Source: Vicia villosa (taxonomy: Eukaryota; Streptophyta; Magnoliopsida; Fabales; Fabaceae). From it: 64,000 nt of DNA. Below, one piece after another: positions 1 through 11,083 of the stretch (the stretch's first letter is position 1; the number at the start of each line of letters is the position of its first letter). Where the stretch lies: assembly GCF_029867415.1 (NCBI RefSeq), contig NC_081182.1, positions 11,042,646 through 11,106,645 on the forward strand, read 5' to 3'. A program made the translations under genes and the position numbers. The notes beneath the pieces were generated by a model. The model saw nothing but the letters and a program-made list of their open reading frames with translations, ran no database searches and was not told where the DNA came from.

Positions 1-17
1 GATTATAATCAAGATAT

Positions 18-64
<47 letters not shown>
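18..64. repeat. (TAA)n microsatellite
   Basis: This is an uninterrupted TAA/ATA run at the window edge. The fold-back element that follows has inserted into it, because the same TAA run continues on the far side at 461-478. Confidence 0.95.
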
Positions 65-460
65 GGCTTAATTGCAATTTTGGTCCCCCTGTTATCATTT
101 GTTTTGAGTTTTGGTCCCCCTATTTTAAAATCCGGAATTTTAGTCCCTATATTTTAGTTTTTTTTGAGGATTTTGGTCCTCCTGTAAATCCGAAGACAAT
201 TTTAAATGAAATGACGCTCCTATTGATGATGTGTTAGTGCTAGTTCAGCAGTGAAATGTTAAAAAAACTAATTTTATTTAAGATTTATGTTGAGCATGTC
301 ATTAATGAGAGTTCCATTTCATTAAAAATTGCTTTCGAATTTGGAAGGGGACCAAAATCCTCAAAAACTAAAATAAAGAGACTAAAATTCAGGATTTTAA
401 AAATAGGGGGACCAAAACTAAAATAAATGATAATAAAGGGACCAAAATTGCAATTAAGCC
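65..460. mobile_element. Fold-back MULE-type MITE
   Basis: Both ends carry GGCTTAATTGCAATTTTGG in inverted orientation. The inverted similarity continues inward for about 170 bp per arm with scattered mismatches, so nearly the whole 396-bp element is a hairpin. The nine flanking bases on each side read taataataa, which fits the 9-bp duplication of Mutator-like elements, but the TAA-repeat setting makes that match uninformative. There is no coding capacity, so movement would need a transposase supplied in trans. Confidence 0.8.
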
Positions 461-1193
461 TAATAATAATAATAATATTAACCTAATAAATTTTAATTAT
501 TAATATAAAATTTATTTATTAATTTTAATTGAAATTAGAATAGAAATATCAACCGTATAATTATCATTATTATTATTTATAACTTATAAAAAATATCAAT
601 TTTATAACATATGAATTAATCAAAATCCCAATTTATTGTATGGATATTTTTAAATATGCATATCCGAAAAAATCTTTGACCATTTTTTGGGTGGTTTGGT
701 GTTTCGGAGATGCATCTCCGAAATAATCAAAATCTCAATTTTTTTTCGGAGATATATCTCCTAATTCTGGAAAAATCTGAAAAAAAATAATTATTTTGGA
801 AATACATTTCCAAAATAGGGGTTATTTTGGACTTTTGCTAGAGGTTCTCCCATAGAAGGGTATGTAAAGAAAATCTCCTTTTTTTTTATAATAAAAATCT
901 GCCTATATTATGGAAGAATCAACCAGTTTTTTATTTGGTTCAATGTTGGCATAACGGACCATAAGGTGGGCTGGCCTGTTAATGTATTTGAGCCCAATAA
1001 CTACCCTAACTTCTTGAGAAATCTATTTGATACCATTATATCTAGTCATTACATCCTTATAATTAGACATACTTCCTTGAATATGGGATCATTTCATTGA
1101 CCGATTATGTAATTGATTATAATGATTTGTAATTAACAAGTAATTTATCATGGTTGGCATGATTATTGCATCTTGATAACCAAGACTTCATTG
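461..1193. other. AT-rich stretch with clustered palindromes
   Basis: No gene is visible. Between about 650 and 815 there are four short palindromes at roughly 45-50 bp spacing. They include a perfect 22-bp one at 702-723 with core GGAGATGCATCTCC, and a 14-bp one near 750 (GGAGATATATCTCC). Similar units recur at 39740-40470, so this is probably an old repeat family. Confidence 0.5.
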
Positions 1194-1345
1194 TACTTCA
1201 TCTTGTCATAATTATAAGCAAATATTCTCTTTTTAGGTTCATTGAATAATGAATATATATGGTCTTTTATGTAGACCATATACATTCATTACTCAATGAA
1301 CCTAAAAAATAATTTTTGCTTATAATTATGGCCGAAGAGAGAGTA
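1194..1345. mobile_element. Hairpin MITE, Stowaway-like
   Basis: The two halves of this 152-bp segment are near-perfect inverted copies of each other. Shared blocks include CATAATTATAAGCAAA, TTTAGGTTCATTGA and the central ATATGGTCT. The outer ends begin and end with TA (tactt.../...gagta), as expected for a Tc1/mariner-type Stowaway element with a TA duplication. It is noncoding. A transcript would form a long double-stranded stem. Confidence 0.65.
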
Positions 1346-1432
1346 TATATGAATACATTGTCATCGGATATAATACACAATCAACTTAATAAGAGCAACA
1401 TTGCCTGAAGGTTTCGATCCAAAATTTTAATC

Positions 1433-1640
1433 ATGACATCTGTTGAAAAAACAAACAACAAAGGTGATCTTCCATCAACTTTTTCTGTGAAGCTTGACAA
1501 AGATAATTACCCCATGTGAAGATCTTTGGTATTGCCTATAAACAAAGGTTGCATATTTGATAGATAGATGTTAGGGACAAAGGTGATGAGATTCTAATTT
1601 TAGAAGTTAGAGAGGTGGTTGAGGAAGAGCCAGGACTAGG
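1433..1640 (+). pseudogene. Decayed Ty1/copia gag N-terminus
   Basis: From an ATG at 1433 the translation includes VKLDKDNYPM, then LVLPI and MLGTK. These are the landmarks of the start of copia gag (UBN2-type: VKLDxxNYxxWK...LPxIxG). The tryptophan expected after NYPM is replaced by a TGA stop, and more in-frame stops follow. No other parts of this element are recognisable nearby. From 1640 to 2317 I see only AT-rich DNA. Confidence 0.5.
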
Positions 1641-2317
1641 CTAACATGTGAAGTTTTCTACAAAGTTGGCCATACAATAACACAATCACTATTAGTAGGG
1701 TCAAAGGGTATCTTTTTGGTTCGACAATTCGAAAGAAACTATCCGAATTAAGTTCTAAATGAGCTTCGGACAATCCAACCCTAAATAAACTTTTTTTATT
1801 TAAGAAAATCAAAATAAAAACTCCATAATATTTATTATAAATAAAATTAACAATTATATTATTTTAAACATAATACATTTTTAAGTATTATATTATTTTA
1901 AACGTAATACATTTTTAATATATTTTTAAGTATTATATTATCTCTTGTAAATACTAGAATGTGTTTCTATATATAATATATGTCTAAATTATATAAATAG
2001 TACTTGAATATTTAACCTAGGAGAAAAACTAATATAATATGATAAAAGAATGTTAAATATATTAATGTATAATATTTAAAAGAGAAAAATTAAATATAAT
2101 AAAGATAAAATTTAGTAAGGTGAGAAAATCAATGTGCTATTTTGGAGTAAGACAATATTAATATTAATATATATATTTTAAAATTTATAATTATACGGGT
2201 CTAATGAACTACCAACGGTCCATACAGGCTAGCAATTATGGGTAGAGAACTTTTCAATATAGACTATAATTTTAAGGTCCTAACTCTATGATTTTTTGAG
2301 AAAGATAGACCGAACTA

Positions 2318-3488
2318 TATGGGTGTTCATTGGTTCGGATAAATCTGAACCAAACTAGAATCCAAACCAAACCATAGTGTTTGGGTTGAATATTTTTTCA
2401 GCTCGGGCAAGAATCGAACCAAATCAATGAAATCCAATGACAATTGATTCGGGTATCGAATTTTCAATTTTCTACCCGGAAACCTAACACAAACCAACCA
2501 TAATTAATTATCATAAAAATTAATATCAAACATTCAACTTCAAGAAGAAAAAAAATGAAATGTCGTATGTGGAAAAGTTATGCTATTTTAATTTGTTATT
2601 AGAAAATTGTTAGTGTAATGTGATAACTGAGCATAGAACTATGAAACACATTCATTATCATACTAACTCAAATGACTAATTAGAGTCTAATATTTACAAT
2701 TGAATACTATTTATACTATTTTTTTTATATTATTATGAAAAACTCATTTTCGTAAATAAGTTATTTTTTTAAATAGTTTTGTATTTTTTTATCTACCCGA
2801 TTAGTCCAATCCGTTGTTTCTCGATCGGTTCGATTTGGATTTTATCGTAAAAATTTGCAAATTTAATCTAAACTAAATCATTTAATTTAATCGATTTAAA
2901 TATCAGATTCTCTTAAAATTGAACCAAAATCGTCCGCAAACAAGGGGTGGCAAAACGGGCCGGGGCCCGCCGGGCCGCCCGCGCACCCGCCAAAAAATGG
3001 CGGGTTGGGTTGGGATTTTAGGATCGCCGCTCGCCAAATCTCGCCCCGTCAAAACCCGCCACCCGCCATACCCGCCCCGCCAAAGCCCGCCGCTCGCCAA
3101 AGCCCACTCCTCCTCCTCCAAAATTCACTCTTTTTTTTTAAGTTAATTCTAGTAATTGCAATTCTTGATGGTTTATTTTATACATTTTTTATAAATATAT
3201 GTAATATTTTTTTGAGTAAATTTGTTAAAAAAAATTATTTTAAAAAATAAGTGAAAAGTTTAATTAAAAGGTAAAAAAAACTATTAATCTATTAAAAAAA
3301 TATAAATAAAATAGGCGGGTAAGCCCGCCCCCCGCCAACCCGCCATCTTGGCGGGGCGGACATGACTTTTATGCCCATTTTACTTAGCGGGCATGCCCGC
3401 CCCGCTCGTTTTTTGGCGGGCATAAGGCGGGGCCGGCGGCGGGCGGAGCGGGCGGCCCGTTTTGCCACCCCTACCGCAAACACCACCA
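2318..3488. mobile_element. hAT-like repeat disrupted by a second hAT MITE
   Basis: The left end reads tatGGGTGTTCATTGGTTCGG and the interior is rich in ggttcgg/ccgaacc motifs. The right end appears after the inserted element as gcaaacacc at about 3482-3488. Related copies lie at 4129-4848 and 11084-11690. The family is recognised by GGGTGTTC/GAACACCC ends; the hAT assignment is inference. Confidence 0.5.
2942..3473. mobile_element. GC-rich hAT MITE with perfect 8-bp TSD
   Basis: This 532-bp element has ends AAGGGGTGGCAAAACGGGC and, inverted, TAGGGGTGGCAAAACGGGC, close to the known hAT terminus (C/T)AGGGGTGGCAA. It is bounded by an exact 8-bp duplication, ccgcaaac at 2934-2941 and 3474-3481, the diagnostic length for hAT. 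The subterminal regions are packed with CCCGCC/GGCGGG repeats, far more GC-rich than the surroundings, around an AT-rich core. Open frames inside are compositional and not genes. Confidence 0.9.
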
Positions 3489-3820
3489 TCAAATTATATG
3501 AGTTATCCTATTTTGACATAATATCAATTATAAACTTCAAAATCGGTTACAAGATAATTAATTATGCAAACAAGTATACGATGTATGTCGACGAGGTCAT
3601 AACTCCTAAGAATGTGTGGACACTGACTGAATACTACAATAAATTCAATAGTATCATTCAATATTTGTTTGAGCATGTTTGTATTTACTCTTTAGTCTTG
3701 TCTGTCGCGTGTTTGTATTTATCTTGCAACAAGTTTTTGAAGGTTGTCAGGTGTTATAATTGCATTTCATACCTTAAATTCTTTTGCTTTTAATGTGTAA
3801 TTTTTGTTATGATAATTTAT

Positions 3821-3964
3821 CTCCAGTCCCATTTATAAAAAAATATTCTCCTTTTAGATATATTGAATAAATAATATATCTAGACAGTATGTTGTCCAGA
3901 TGCATTATTTATTCAATGTATCTAGAAAGAGAATCTTTTCTTATAAATTGGACGAGAGGGAGTA
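3821..3964. mobile_element. Small MITE, Stowaway-like
   Basis: The ends are similar in inverted orientation: ctccagtcccatttataa against tactccctctcgtccaattt. The interior has inverted blocks around GATATATTGAATAAATAATA. The ctccctc...gtcc end style is common for plant TA-inserting MITEs. Boundaries are approximate. Confidence 0.5.
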
Positions 3965-4128
3965 TTCATTTTTATTTATTTATCAAATTATTGATTTATA
4001 TGGTAACACTCCAATTTTGAATAATAGAGGTGCATTTTTTTTATTTTAAAATTTTTAATAGACTTTAAAGAAAATTTTGCAATCGTGTAGTTTGTATTTT
4101 CAAGATTTTTTCTTCGAAGTCAATGATT

Positions 4129-4848
4129 AGAGGGATGTTCGCAGTGCGGCTTTGACGCTAAAAATCATCCGAACCGTAAGAGAAAATAACGTGCGGTTCA
4201 GTTTGGTTCGGTTGGCTTTCAAAAATTAAACCAAACCAAACCAAGCTGATGCGGTTTGAATTGATTCGGTTGGTTCAATTTTTTACAAAAAAAAATTTGT
4301 TGAGCCTTACCTACATATATAAAGAAAAATATAATTGTGTGTTTAATAGTTCATACATTACCATAAAAAAGTTTATAATTGTCAAAATAAATTTATAATT
4401 TGATACATAAAAATGCTTACAGTTTTATCTTAGTTCTAAATGATGATATACATGAAATTGCATTCGTAAATAAATATTGTACAAAGAATATGAAAAAAAT
4501 ACATTTTGTCAGATTAGTATTTATAGATGAATAATATTTTATTTTTGGATGATATATAAATAAAAATAAATATCATACAAAGAATATGATAAAATATACA
4601 CATAATACTAGTTGATTTCTCTAAAAAATTATAGAAATAAATATTGGTTAGTAAGATTTTATAACATAATGCAGTTTGGTTTGGTTTGGTTCGATTTGCA
4701 AAATACAAACCTCAAACCGAATCGAATTGTGCGGTTCTATTAAAAAATGGCCCAAACACACCCGAATCAAATGCCATTTTTTACGGTTTTGGTTTGGTTT
4801 AATTTGGTTTTGCAATTTTTATTGGATTTGTTTGATTTTGAACACCAT
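4129..4848. mobile_element. hAT-like MITE of the GGTTCGG family
   Basis: The left part (gggatgttcgcagtgcggc, then ggttcagtttggttcgg) is inverted on the right (ggtttggttcgatttgc ... gattttgaacacca). It is noncoding, about 720 bp, with an AT-rich core. No clean target duplication could be read, so the ends are approximate. Confidence 0.45.
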
Positions 4849-5187
4849 AATAATAACAGAGACAGACCTAGAAAATAAGAATAATATATAAAACGTAAAT
4901 AAACAAAGTTTAATTCTAAAAAAAACTATTCATACAACTATAGACGTTTTAAACAAAGTTTTTTCCCGGTAGTTACTTGGACTAGAATAAAAAGATAAGG
5001 ATAATATCAGAATAAAAATCTTAAGTTCATATTAAATCTAAGACAAAGACTTCTAGGTGTTAAGACTCATTGGTTCCACAAAGCTTCATTGCAGTTATCA
5101 ACAAAAATTGATGACAGGTTGAAAATGAGGACCGCAAAAATATTTTAGATGCGGTGGTTGTGGTTTCGATGATTAGAGAGGAGTATG

Positions 5188-5592
5188 GGTGTGTTTGTTT
5201 CAAGGTTGTAAAAAAGATTCTAAGGAATATGGTCATGGGAATACAACATTCCCATGTTTGATTCAAGTTTTAAAAAATTATTCCAAGGCATTTTTTATTC
5301 CCAGGATTCTTATTTACACATGACATTTTTATTTTTATTCCAAGGCTTAAAGGGTGGGAATATAATATTCCCATGGGAATAAGTTCAACCAACTTTAACT
5401 TCCCACTATCACTCACATTTATTATTATTTTTTATTTTTCAATATTTTTAAATTAAACAAATTTTATCATTATTCCTAGGAAACGAAATTCTTACCAAAC
5501 ACATAAGTTGGAATAATATTCCAAAGGAATACTAATCCTGGGAATATCATTCCAAGAAATACTTTTTCTAACTTTGAAACAAACACACACTA
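5188..5592. mobile_element. MITE with GTGTGTTTGTTT ends
   Basis: The left end reads ggtgtgtttgtttcaaggtt and the right end is its inverse, aactttgaaacaaacacacac. Inside, both arms carry attcc/ggaat blocks (ccatgggaat and inverted counterparts). It is about 405 bp and noncoding. The exact target duplication is not clear. The flanks at 4849-5187 and 5593-6016 hold no gene I can support. Confidence 0.6.
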
Positions 5593-6332
5593 TATGATTA
5601 AAATTCTAACGTGAAAGCCATATGATAAAGATGAAATTATTGCAATTATAAATGAGAAAATATTTGGAAATGACTCATAGACGCACTTATATATATGGAC
5701 GACGCTTAGAACCGCTCATGATAGTACAACATAGATTGCATAAGGATCATTAAATGCACATCAACGGCTGAGGTGATAAAGAGAAATGTACTCATATGCG
5801 GTACAAAAGAGTGAAATTTCTTATGTTCGTTAGCTATTAAGACGCCTTGTTGGATTAGGCCAAGGCTGATCCAACTTGTTTAGAGGACTAAAATAAATTT
5901 TAAAGTGAGACTTTTTAAATATATTTAAAAAAATTATTATTTTTTTAGTTGTAAACATTGAATCAAAAACCATAAAAAATATGAGGCCTACCTTTTAGCC
6001 ACTCAATAATCAGAGTTAATGTAAAGGCAAAATACCCTGTTTGGTCCCTTAAGTATACCCTCTGGTTCACTTTGGTCTCTCAATTAATTTTCGTGCCAAT
6101 TTGGTCCTTTAAGTTTCTAAATGTAATCACGTCAGTCCTGTCCGTCAAGTTGGCTCTAACGTCCGTTTGTTTAGTCTAGCTGGCAGGTGATGTGTCATAG
6201 TATATTAGGTTTTCCTTCTCCCCAATTCAATTTCACGTTTTCCTTCTCCCCATCTCTGCACTTCTTGTTCTCTTCTCCTTCTCCTTCGTGTTCATCACTT
6301 TTGCATCTTCTCCATTGTGTTAATCACCAACG

Positions 6333-6829
6333 ATGAAGGAAAAACATTATTCTGAGTTCTTCAAAGAGACCAAATCAGAAAGCGACGAGTCTTGTGTTCT
6401 TAGTGGGGCTCGTGCTATGCCAATTTGTTACTGTGGTGATGCTGCTGTGATTCGTGGGCAAACACTGACAAGAATTTCGGAAAGAAATTTTGGGGATGTA
6501 TCAATTACAAGGTAAGCCCTAATTTTTGGTTTGGTATGTTAAAGCAATGTGAAGAGGTTGTGTTGTTGATACAAATTTGTTATTTACAGGGGTCTGAGCA
6601 AAGAGGTTGTGGTTTTTTCAAGTGGTTCAATGAGGAAGTGGTGGAAGACAAATGTGAAGATTTGATGCATAAGTTTGAAATCTTATCCAAGGAATTTGAA
6701 AAACTGAAGAGCAGAAATGAGGATTTAGGGAATGCTGTGACTGAAATTCAAGGCAAATTGAAGAAGTTTCAAAAGTGGAAGTTTATATGTTTTGTAATGT
6801 TATGTTTCTGGTTTTATAGGATGTTTTAG
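6333..6829 (+). pseudogene. GRF-type zinc finger / membrane-anchored protein inside the MULE
   Basis: The ATG lies about 307 bp inside the left terminal repeat. Exon 1 runs to 6511 (donor GTAAGC) and exon 2 from 6590 (acceptor TTTACAG) to the TAG at 6827-6829. The product has a Ser/Glu-rich start, then CYCG, and in another frame FWGCINYK, joined by splicing to RGCGFFKWF. Together these are the four cysteines of a GRF zinc finger. A coiled-coil-prone stretch (KFEILSKEFEKLKSR) and a C-terminal hydrophobic anchor (FICFVMLCFWFY) follow. The first CxC and the FWGC half are out of frame by one base, between about 6440 and 6480. Splicing is consistent only with the shifted frame, so I read a 1-nt deletion. 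GRF fingers bind nucleic acid in some proteins; the role here is unknown. Confidence 0.75.
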
Positions 6830-7214
6830 TATTGGCAATTAGGATATTTCTGGTTTTTGAATGTGTACTTTGAATGTGTATTTTGAATGTGTAATTGTAA
6901 CACAGTTGTGAAATGAAATGAGTTTTAGTATTGGCATATTTGGTGTATAATGCATTTGACAGACCAAAACCAACATGACATTAACACATTTGATGATATT
7001 TCCACACTATTCCAAAAAGCATTTGACATAAATATGTTGATAATACAAACTCCAGCATGATGTTTACCATTAACATGTTACATAGACTTCTTCAAAATGC
7101 CTACAAACAGAACCAAAACAACAAGCCTAATTGTTCAAAATGACTTCAAAATACATTAACCATAACCCTAAGTGTTCAAACAGAATTCAAATTACATTAA
7201 TACTAATTGTAAGA

Positions 7215-10200
7215 CTAAGTAATTTTCTTTGATGGGAGCCTCTTTGTTGGGGTAGTCCTTCTAGTTGTAGGTCCAATCACATTCTTTGTTGCAGATAATC
7301 TTGTTGTTGGTCCTGAGGCTACAAATGGCCTTCGTACACCAAGCTTTTGTAACTTCCCATCCACTTTTGAAGATTGGTTGTTACCTGCATTTACCCTTGA
7401 ACATTGTCCTGTTAGATGCTAGGACTGAGTTGCAGGCACCTGGGTACTAGTTGGCTGACTTGTATTAGTAACTGTTGCTTGACTTGGCTGACTTGTATTA
7501 GTAACTGTTGCTTGACTTGGCTGAGATGCATCAATAATTGTTGCTTGACTTGGCTGAGCTGGTGGTGTCACCTTGCAAGTTAACTTGTTATAGCCAACCT
7601 TCTTGCATCTAGAACACTTAATAATAAAACCTGTCCTTCTCATCTTTTGTCACTCCCATCAATCTCTCATTGCTCAAGATTTCTTCGTCTCTTTGGTCTA
7701 TCAGGCATTTTCCTATACTTAGGTGGCTGAACATCTAGATATGGAGTCCTGACCCACAAATTAGACCCATTCACCGGGTAGAGAACATGCTTGTATACTG
7801 CCTTGTAAGCAGAAACCCTATAGTAGTCAGGAATGTAATCATCAACCTTAAAATTCCTACTCTTCATGGATGCCATTGCATGGACACAAGGGAGACCTGT
7901 TAGCTCCCATCTTCTACATGAGCAACGCAAATCCTTCAGATTCACACTGAATGTCTCAGCTGGGTTTTCCAAATGCCTCACTTTAAATATATGCTCATCT
8001 GCCATTCTACAATAACAATAGCTGAGTTTAATAGACAATACTTAACAATACATAACAACACTAACAGACAATACTCAACCATACCTTACAAGCCACATGT
8101 TGGTAAAATTACTAGTTATTTCCAGTTTTTTTCTAATGTTGGGTAAAATCTCATTACCAGATACATCTTGGAACCTCATTCTGTTTTTTGCCCATCTCTC
8201 CATGAGGTAAGTTCTGATCTCTTCAAGCATTGTCACAAGTGGTTTTCCTCTAGAGTCAAGAATTACACTGTTAAATGACTCACACATGTTGTTGAGCACA
8301 ACATCACATTTGTTGGTTGTCCTAAAATAGGATCTACTACAAAACCTTAGTGGATTCTTCATCATATGGAGATATGCTTCTGCATTGGCCAATCTCATTC
8401 TTTTCATCTCTCTTTCCCAAGCTTGAGCATATGTTGACTTTGCTGCCTTCCAGATAACTTCCTTCAACATCTTTCCAGGAAATCTTTTCCTAAAATTATT
8501 ATACAAGTGTCTGACACAAAATCTTTGTTCCACATTGGGCAACAACTCATCCATTGCAGGTAATAGCCCCTGAAAATGAAAGTTTACATCACAAAAATAA
8601 TAAGTTTGCATTACAGAAATAGTAAGTTTGCAACACATAGATATACAATGAGGAAGTTGTACATTATCTTTTGTTGGTCTGAAATGAAAGTGTAGGTTAG
8701 ACACTCATTAGCACCTCCTAAGTCAGCAATCAACAACTCCAAAAACCAAGTCCAGCTATCCTTATTTTCACTTTCCACCACAGCATATGCTATAGGAAGC
8801 ATTTGATCATTAGGATCCCTTCCTATATCTGCCAGAATTTGGCCCTCACAGAGTCCCTTCAGAAAGCAGCCATCCAATCCTATAACATATCTACTTAATT
8901 TGAAGCTTTCTTTACAAGCTGCATAACAAATGTATAGCCTTTTAAAATATGGTCTTTGGTCATCAACACCTTCAAGAACAGGGTCCACATTCATCTTAAT
9001 TGTAGATCCTGGATTTGCTTTCAACAATTCATGACAATAGCCATATATCCTATTGTAATCCCCCAAAAATGACCCATCAACCTTATCCCTGGCAGTCACT
9101 CTTGCTCTTATTGCCTTGGTCTTGTTTATCCCCACATTCCACTTTCTCAAAGCCTTTTCTTTTATATCCTTAACCTTCAACCTAGGATTGTTTTTCAATG
9201 AGTTCTGAATTCTCTTGCTCAACCACTTTGTAGATAGCAACTTCACATTGTACTCCCTACTACAATTATGTTCATCAATTATCTTTCTTACTTGCCAAGA
9301 ATCCTCATTTGGTAACTTGCTACAGTAGAGCTCCCATTGACAGCCATCCTTACATCTTAACCTTACTCTTTTCTTGTCATTCTTTATGAACTTCAGATCT
9401 CTACCATTCTGCACAGCATATGATATCACTGCATCCTTAATGTCACTCTTGGAAGTGAAATACATACCAAGCTCCCATTTGTGGTTGGACATATCTTTCT
9501 TTTCTTTGTAAAGTGGGTACTTCTTCCTATTAATTCCACTACTATCATCACTATCACAGCCACTTTGAAGATCATCACTGTCATTATCACTCCCTTTACA
9601 CTCTCCTGTATCTTTCATGTGCTTCTTTTTCCCACTAGACTTTCCATCACTGTCATATGAAATGAGATCAGCAAGTTCATCTTCATCTATGTCATCATAA
9701 TCATCAGATTCATCCTCAAATGATACCTCAAGGGCACTATCATACTGAAAGTTCTCATCCTCACTATCATCATCACTTTCATCATGAACCTCACCCATGT
9801 TGTTTGACTGGCCATCAATATTTCCTCCAGTTATATTACCAACTCCTTCTTCAACAGCAACATTTCCACCATTCAAACCAACTTCTCCTTCTTCTACAAC
9901 ATTATCACCATTCAACCCAACTTCCCCTTCTTCTACAACATTATCACCATTCAACCCAACTTCCCCTTCTTCCACACCAACATTGTCAGCATTCATCTGA
10001 TCCAATTTATCAACTATTTCATCATGTAACTGATTAAGAAACTTTTCAACCTCATCTACAGGCTCAACAACAACATCATCCACTGGTCCATCATAAAAAT
10101 CAGGTTGAGACAATGTGTGTTCAATGTAAATGTCAACACTTTGGTGCATCCTGTAGAGGTCTGCAATTTCTAAAGCACTTGTGTCATCAACTAGCAAATT

Positions 10201-10401
10201 CATACCTAATTGGGGATCCTTGTAATACATTTTCTCAAAGTCCCTATAACCTAAGTCTTTCAAAACACCTACTAACTCAAAATAACTCCACTTATCAGCA
10301 TCTACTTTCAAATTATCAACCACGCCTCCCTCGTACACACTAAAATCAGAGTCAACAAAATGACCACCATGGTGAATTTTCAGTTCCAGGATTTCGTCCA
10401 T
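7215..10401 (-). pseudogene. mudrA-like MULE transposase, broken
   Basis: Exon 1 starts at the ATG at 10401; the upstream GTG is not a plant start. It encodes an acidic N-terminus with tandem NVVEEGEVGLNGD repeats (about 9880-9980). A MuDR-type DNA-binding finger follows (RLRCKDGCQWELYC ... DEHNC), then the first catalytic Asp (GLDGCF) and the second (ISDQQK). Exon 2 (8085-8569) carries the third acidic residue in NNMCESFNS. Exon 3 (from 8006) has the SWIM finger (CSCRRWELTGLPCVH) and a zinc knuckle (CSRCKKVGYNKLTC, Tyr where His is expected). There are several lesions. The donor of the 8570-8667 intron reads AT instead of GT. A TGA lies at 7667-7669, followed by a 1-nt shift near 7645. A TAG lies at 7419-7421, with matching frame continuing to 7215. 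A 5' UTR intron is likely (donor GTAAGT near 10530). Confidence 0.88.
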
Positions 10402-11083
10402 GCTCACCTAACACAGTTCATTAACAATATTTCAACCCTAAATCTACAGAAAGCCCTAAATAAACAAAACCCTAAATCTAGTTAAACCCTAAATTATAAC
10501 AATACCTAATAACGTGCAAAAAATACTTACCTGGTATAGTGCCTTCGTCTTCAATCGTATATGCTTCCTCTTCGTTGCAATCGCTTCTTCTCCTTCTTCG
10601 TATTCAGCTTCTCTTGTTCGCAGTCGCCGTCCACTTCTCCTTCTTCGTTTTGCTACTACTGAATGAGGGTTGATTGAGGATTATAATATCATTATGTGTA
10701 CACGTAACCATTTTTATGCCATATGGAATCCTCTTTACCACGTCATCACACAATTTGCCATCTGGACGCTTTTTCTAACCTTTGGCTAATGTTTCAGTAA
10801 CGGAAGGACAAACGTGATTACATTTAGAAACTTAAAGGACCAAATTGGCACGAAAATTAATTGAGGGACCAAAGTGAACCAGAGGGTATACTTAAGGGAC
10901 CAAACAGGGTATTTTGCCTAATGTAAATTATATGTCCTTTTTATATATTTATAGCTAAATTGAACTTTTTTTGGAACTTTTTTTCCTAAAAATGTGAGGC
11001 CTATAAAGCCCTTGCTGAGGTTGCCTTACCCTAGAACTAACTGATATTAGGATGTTTTTATTGGATCTTTGGTCATTCTAAGT

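Larger units (their letters stand above)
6017..10927. mobile_element. Complete Mutator-like element (MULE) with 9-bp TSD
   Basis: The element proper is 6026-10918 (4893 bp). Its ends are inverted copies starting GGCAAAATACCCTG. They match for about 120 bp with a single mismatch that I could see. It is flanked by a perfect 9-bp duplication, taatgtaaa at 6017-6025 and 10919-10927, the hallmark of Mutator-type insertion. Two genes converge inside it: a GRF-zinc-finger/membrane protein gene reading in from the left end and a mudrA-like transposase reading in from the right. The near-identical ends suggest recent movement, yet both genes carry disabling changes, so this copy was probably mobilised by a transposase made elsewhere. 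Confidence 0.95.

Noticed and set aside
2903..3793. Several Pro/Arg/Gly-rich open frames on both strands
   Set aside because: They are produced by the GC-rich arms of the hAT MITE at 2942-3473. Composition is repeat-driven and there is no domain.
8075..8704. Reading the segment upstream of exon 2 as transposase coding sequence
   Set aside because: The start of that frame lies in the intron (8570-8667). The conserved protein begins only at GLLPAMDEL.
9720..10343. His/Ser/Pro-rich plus-strand frames
   Set aside because: They are reverse-strand shadows of the acidic tandem repeat in the transposase N-terminus.
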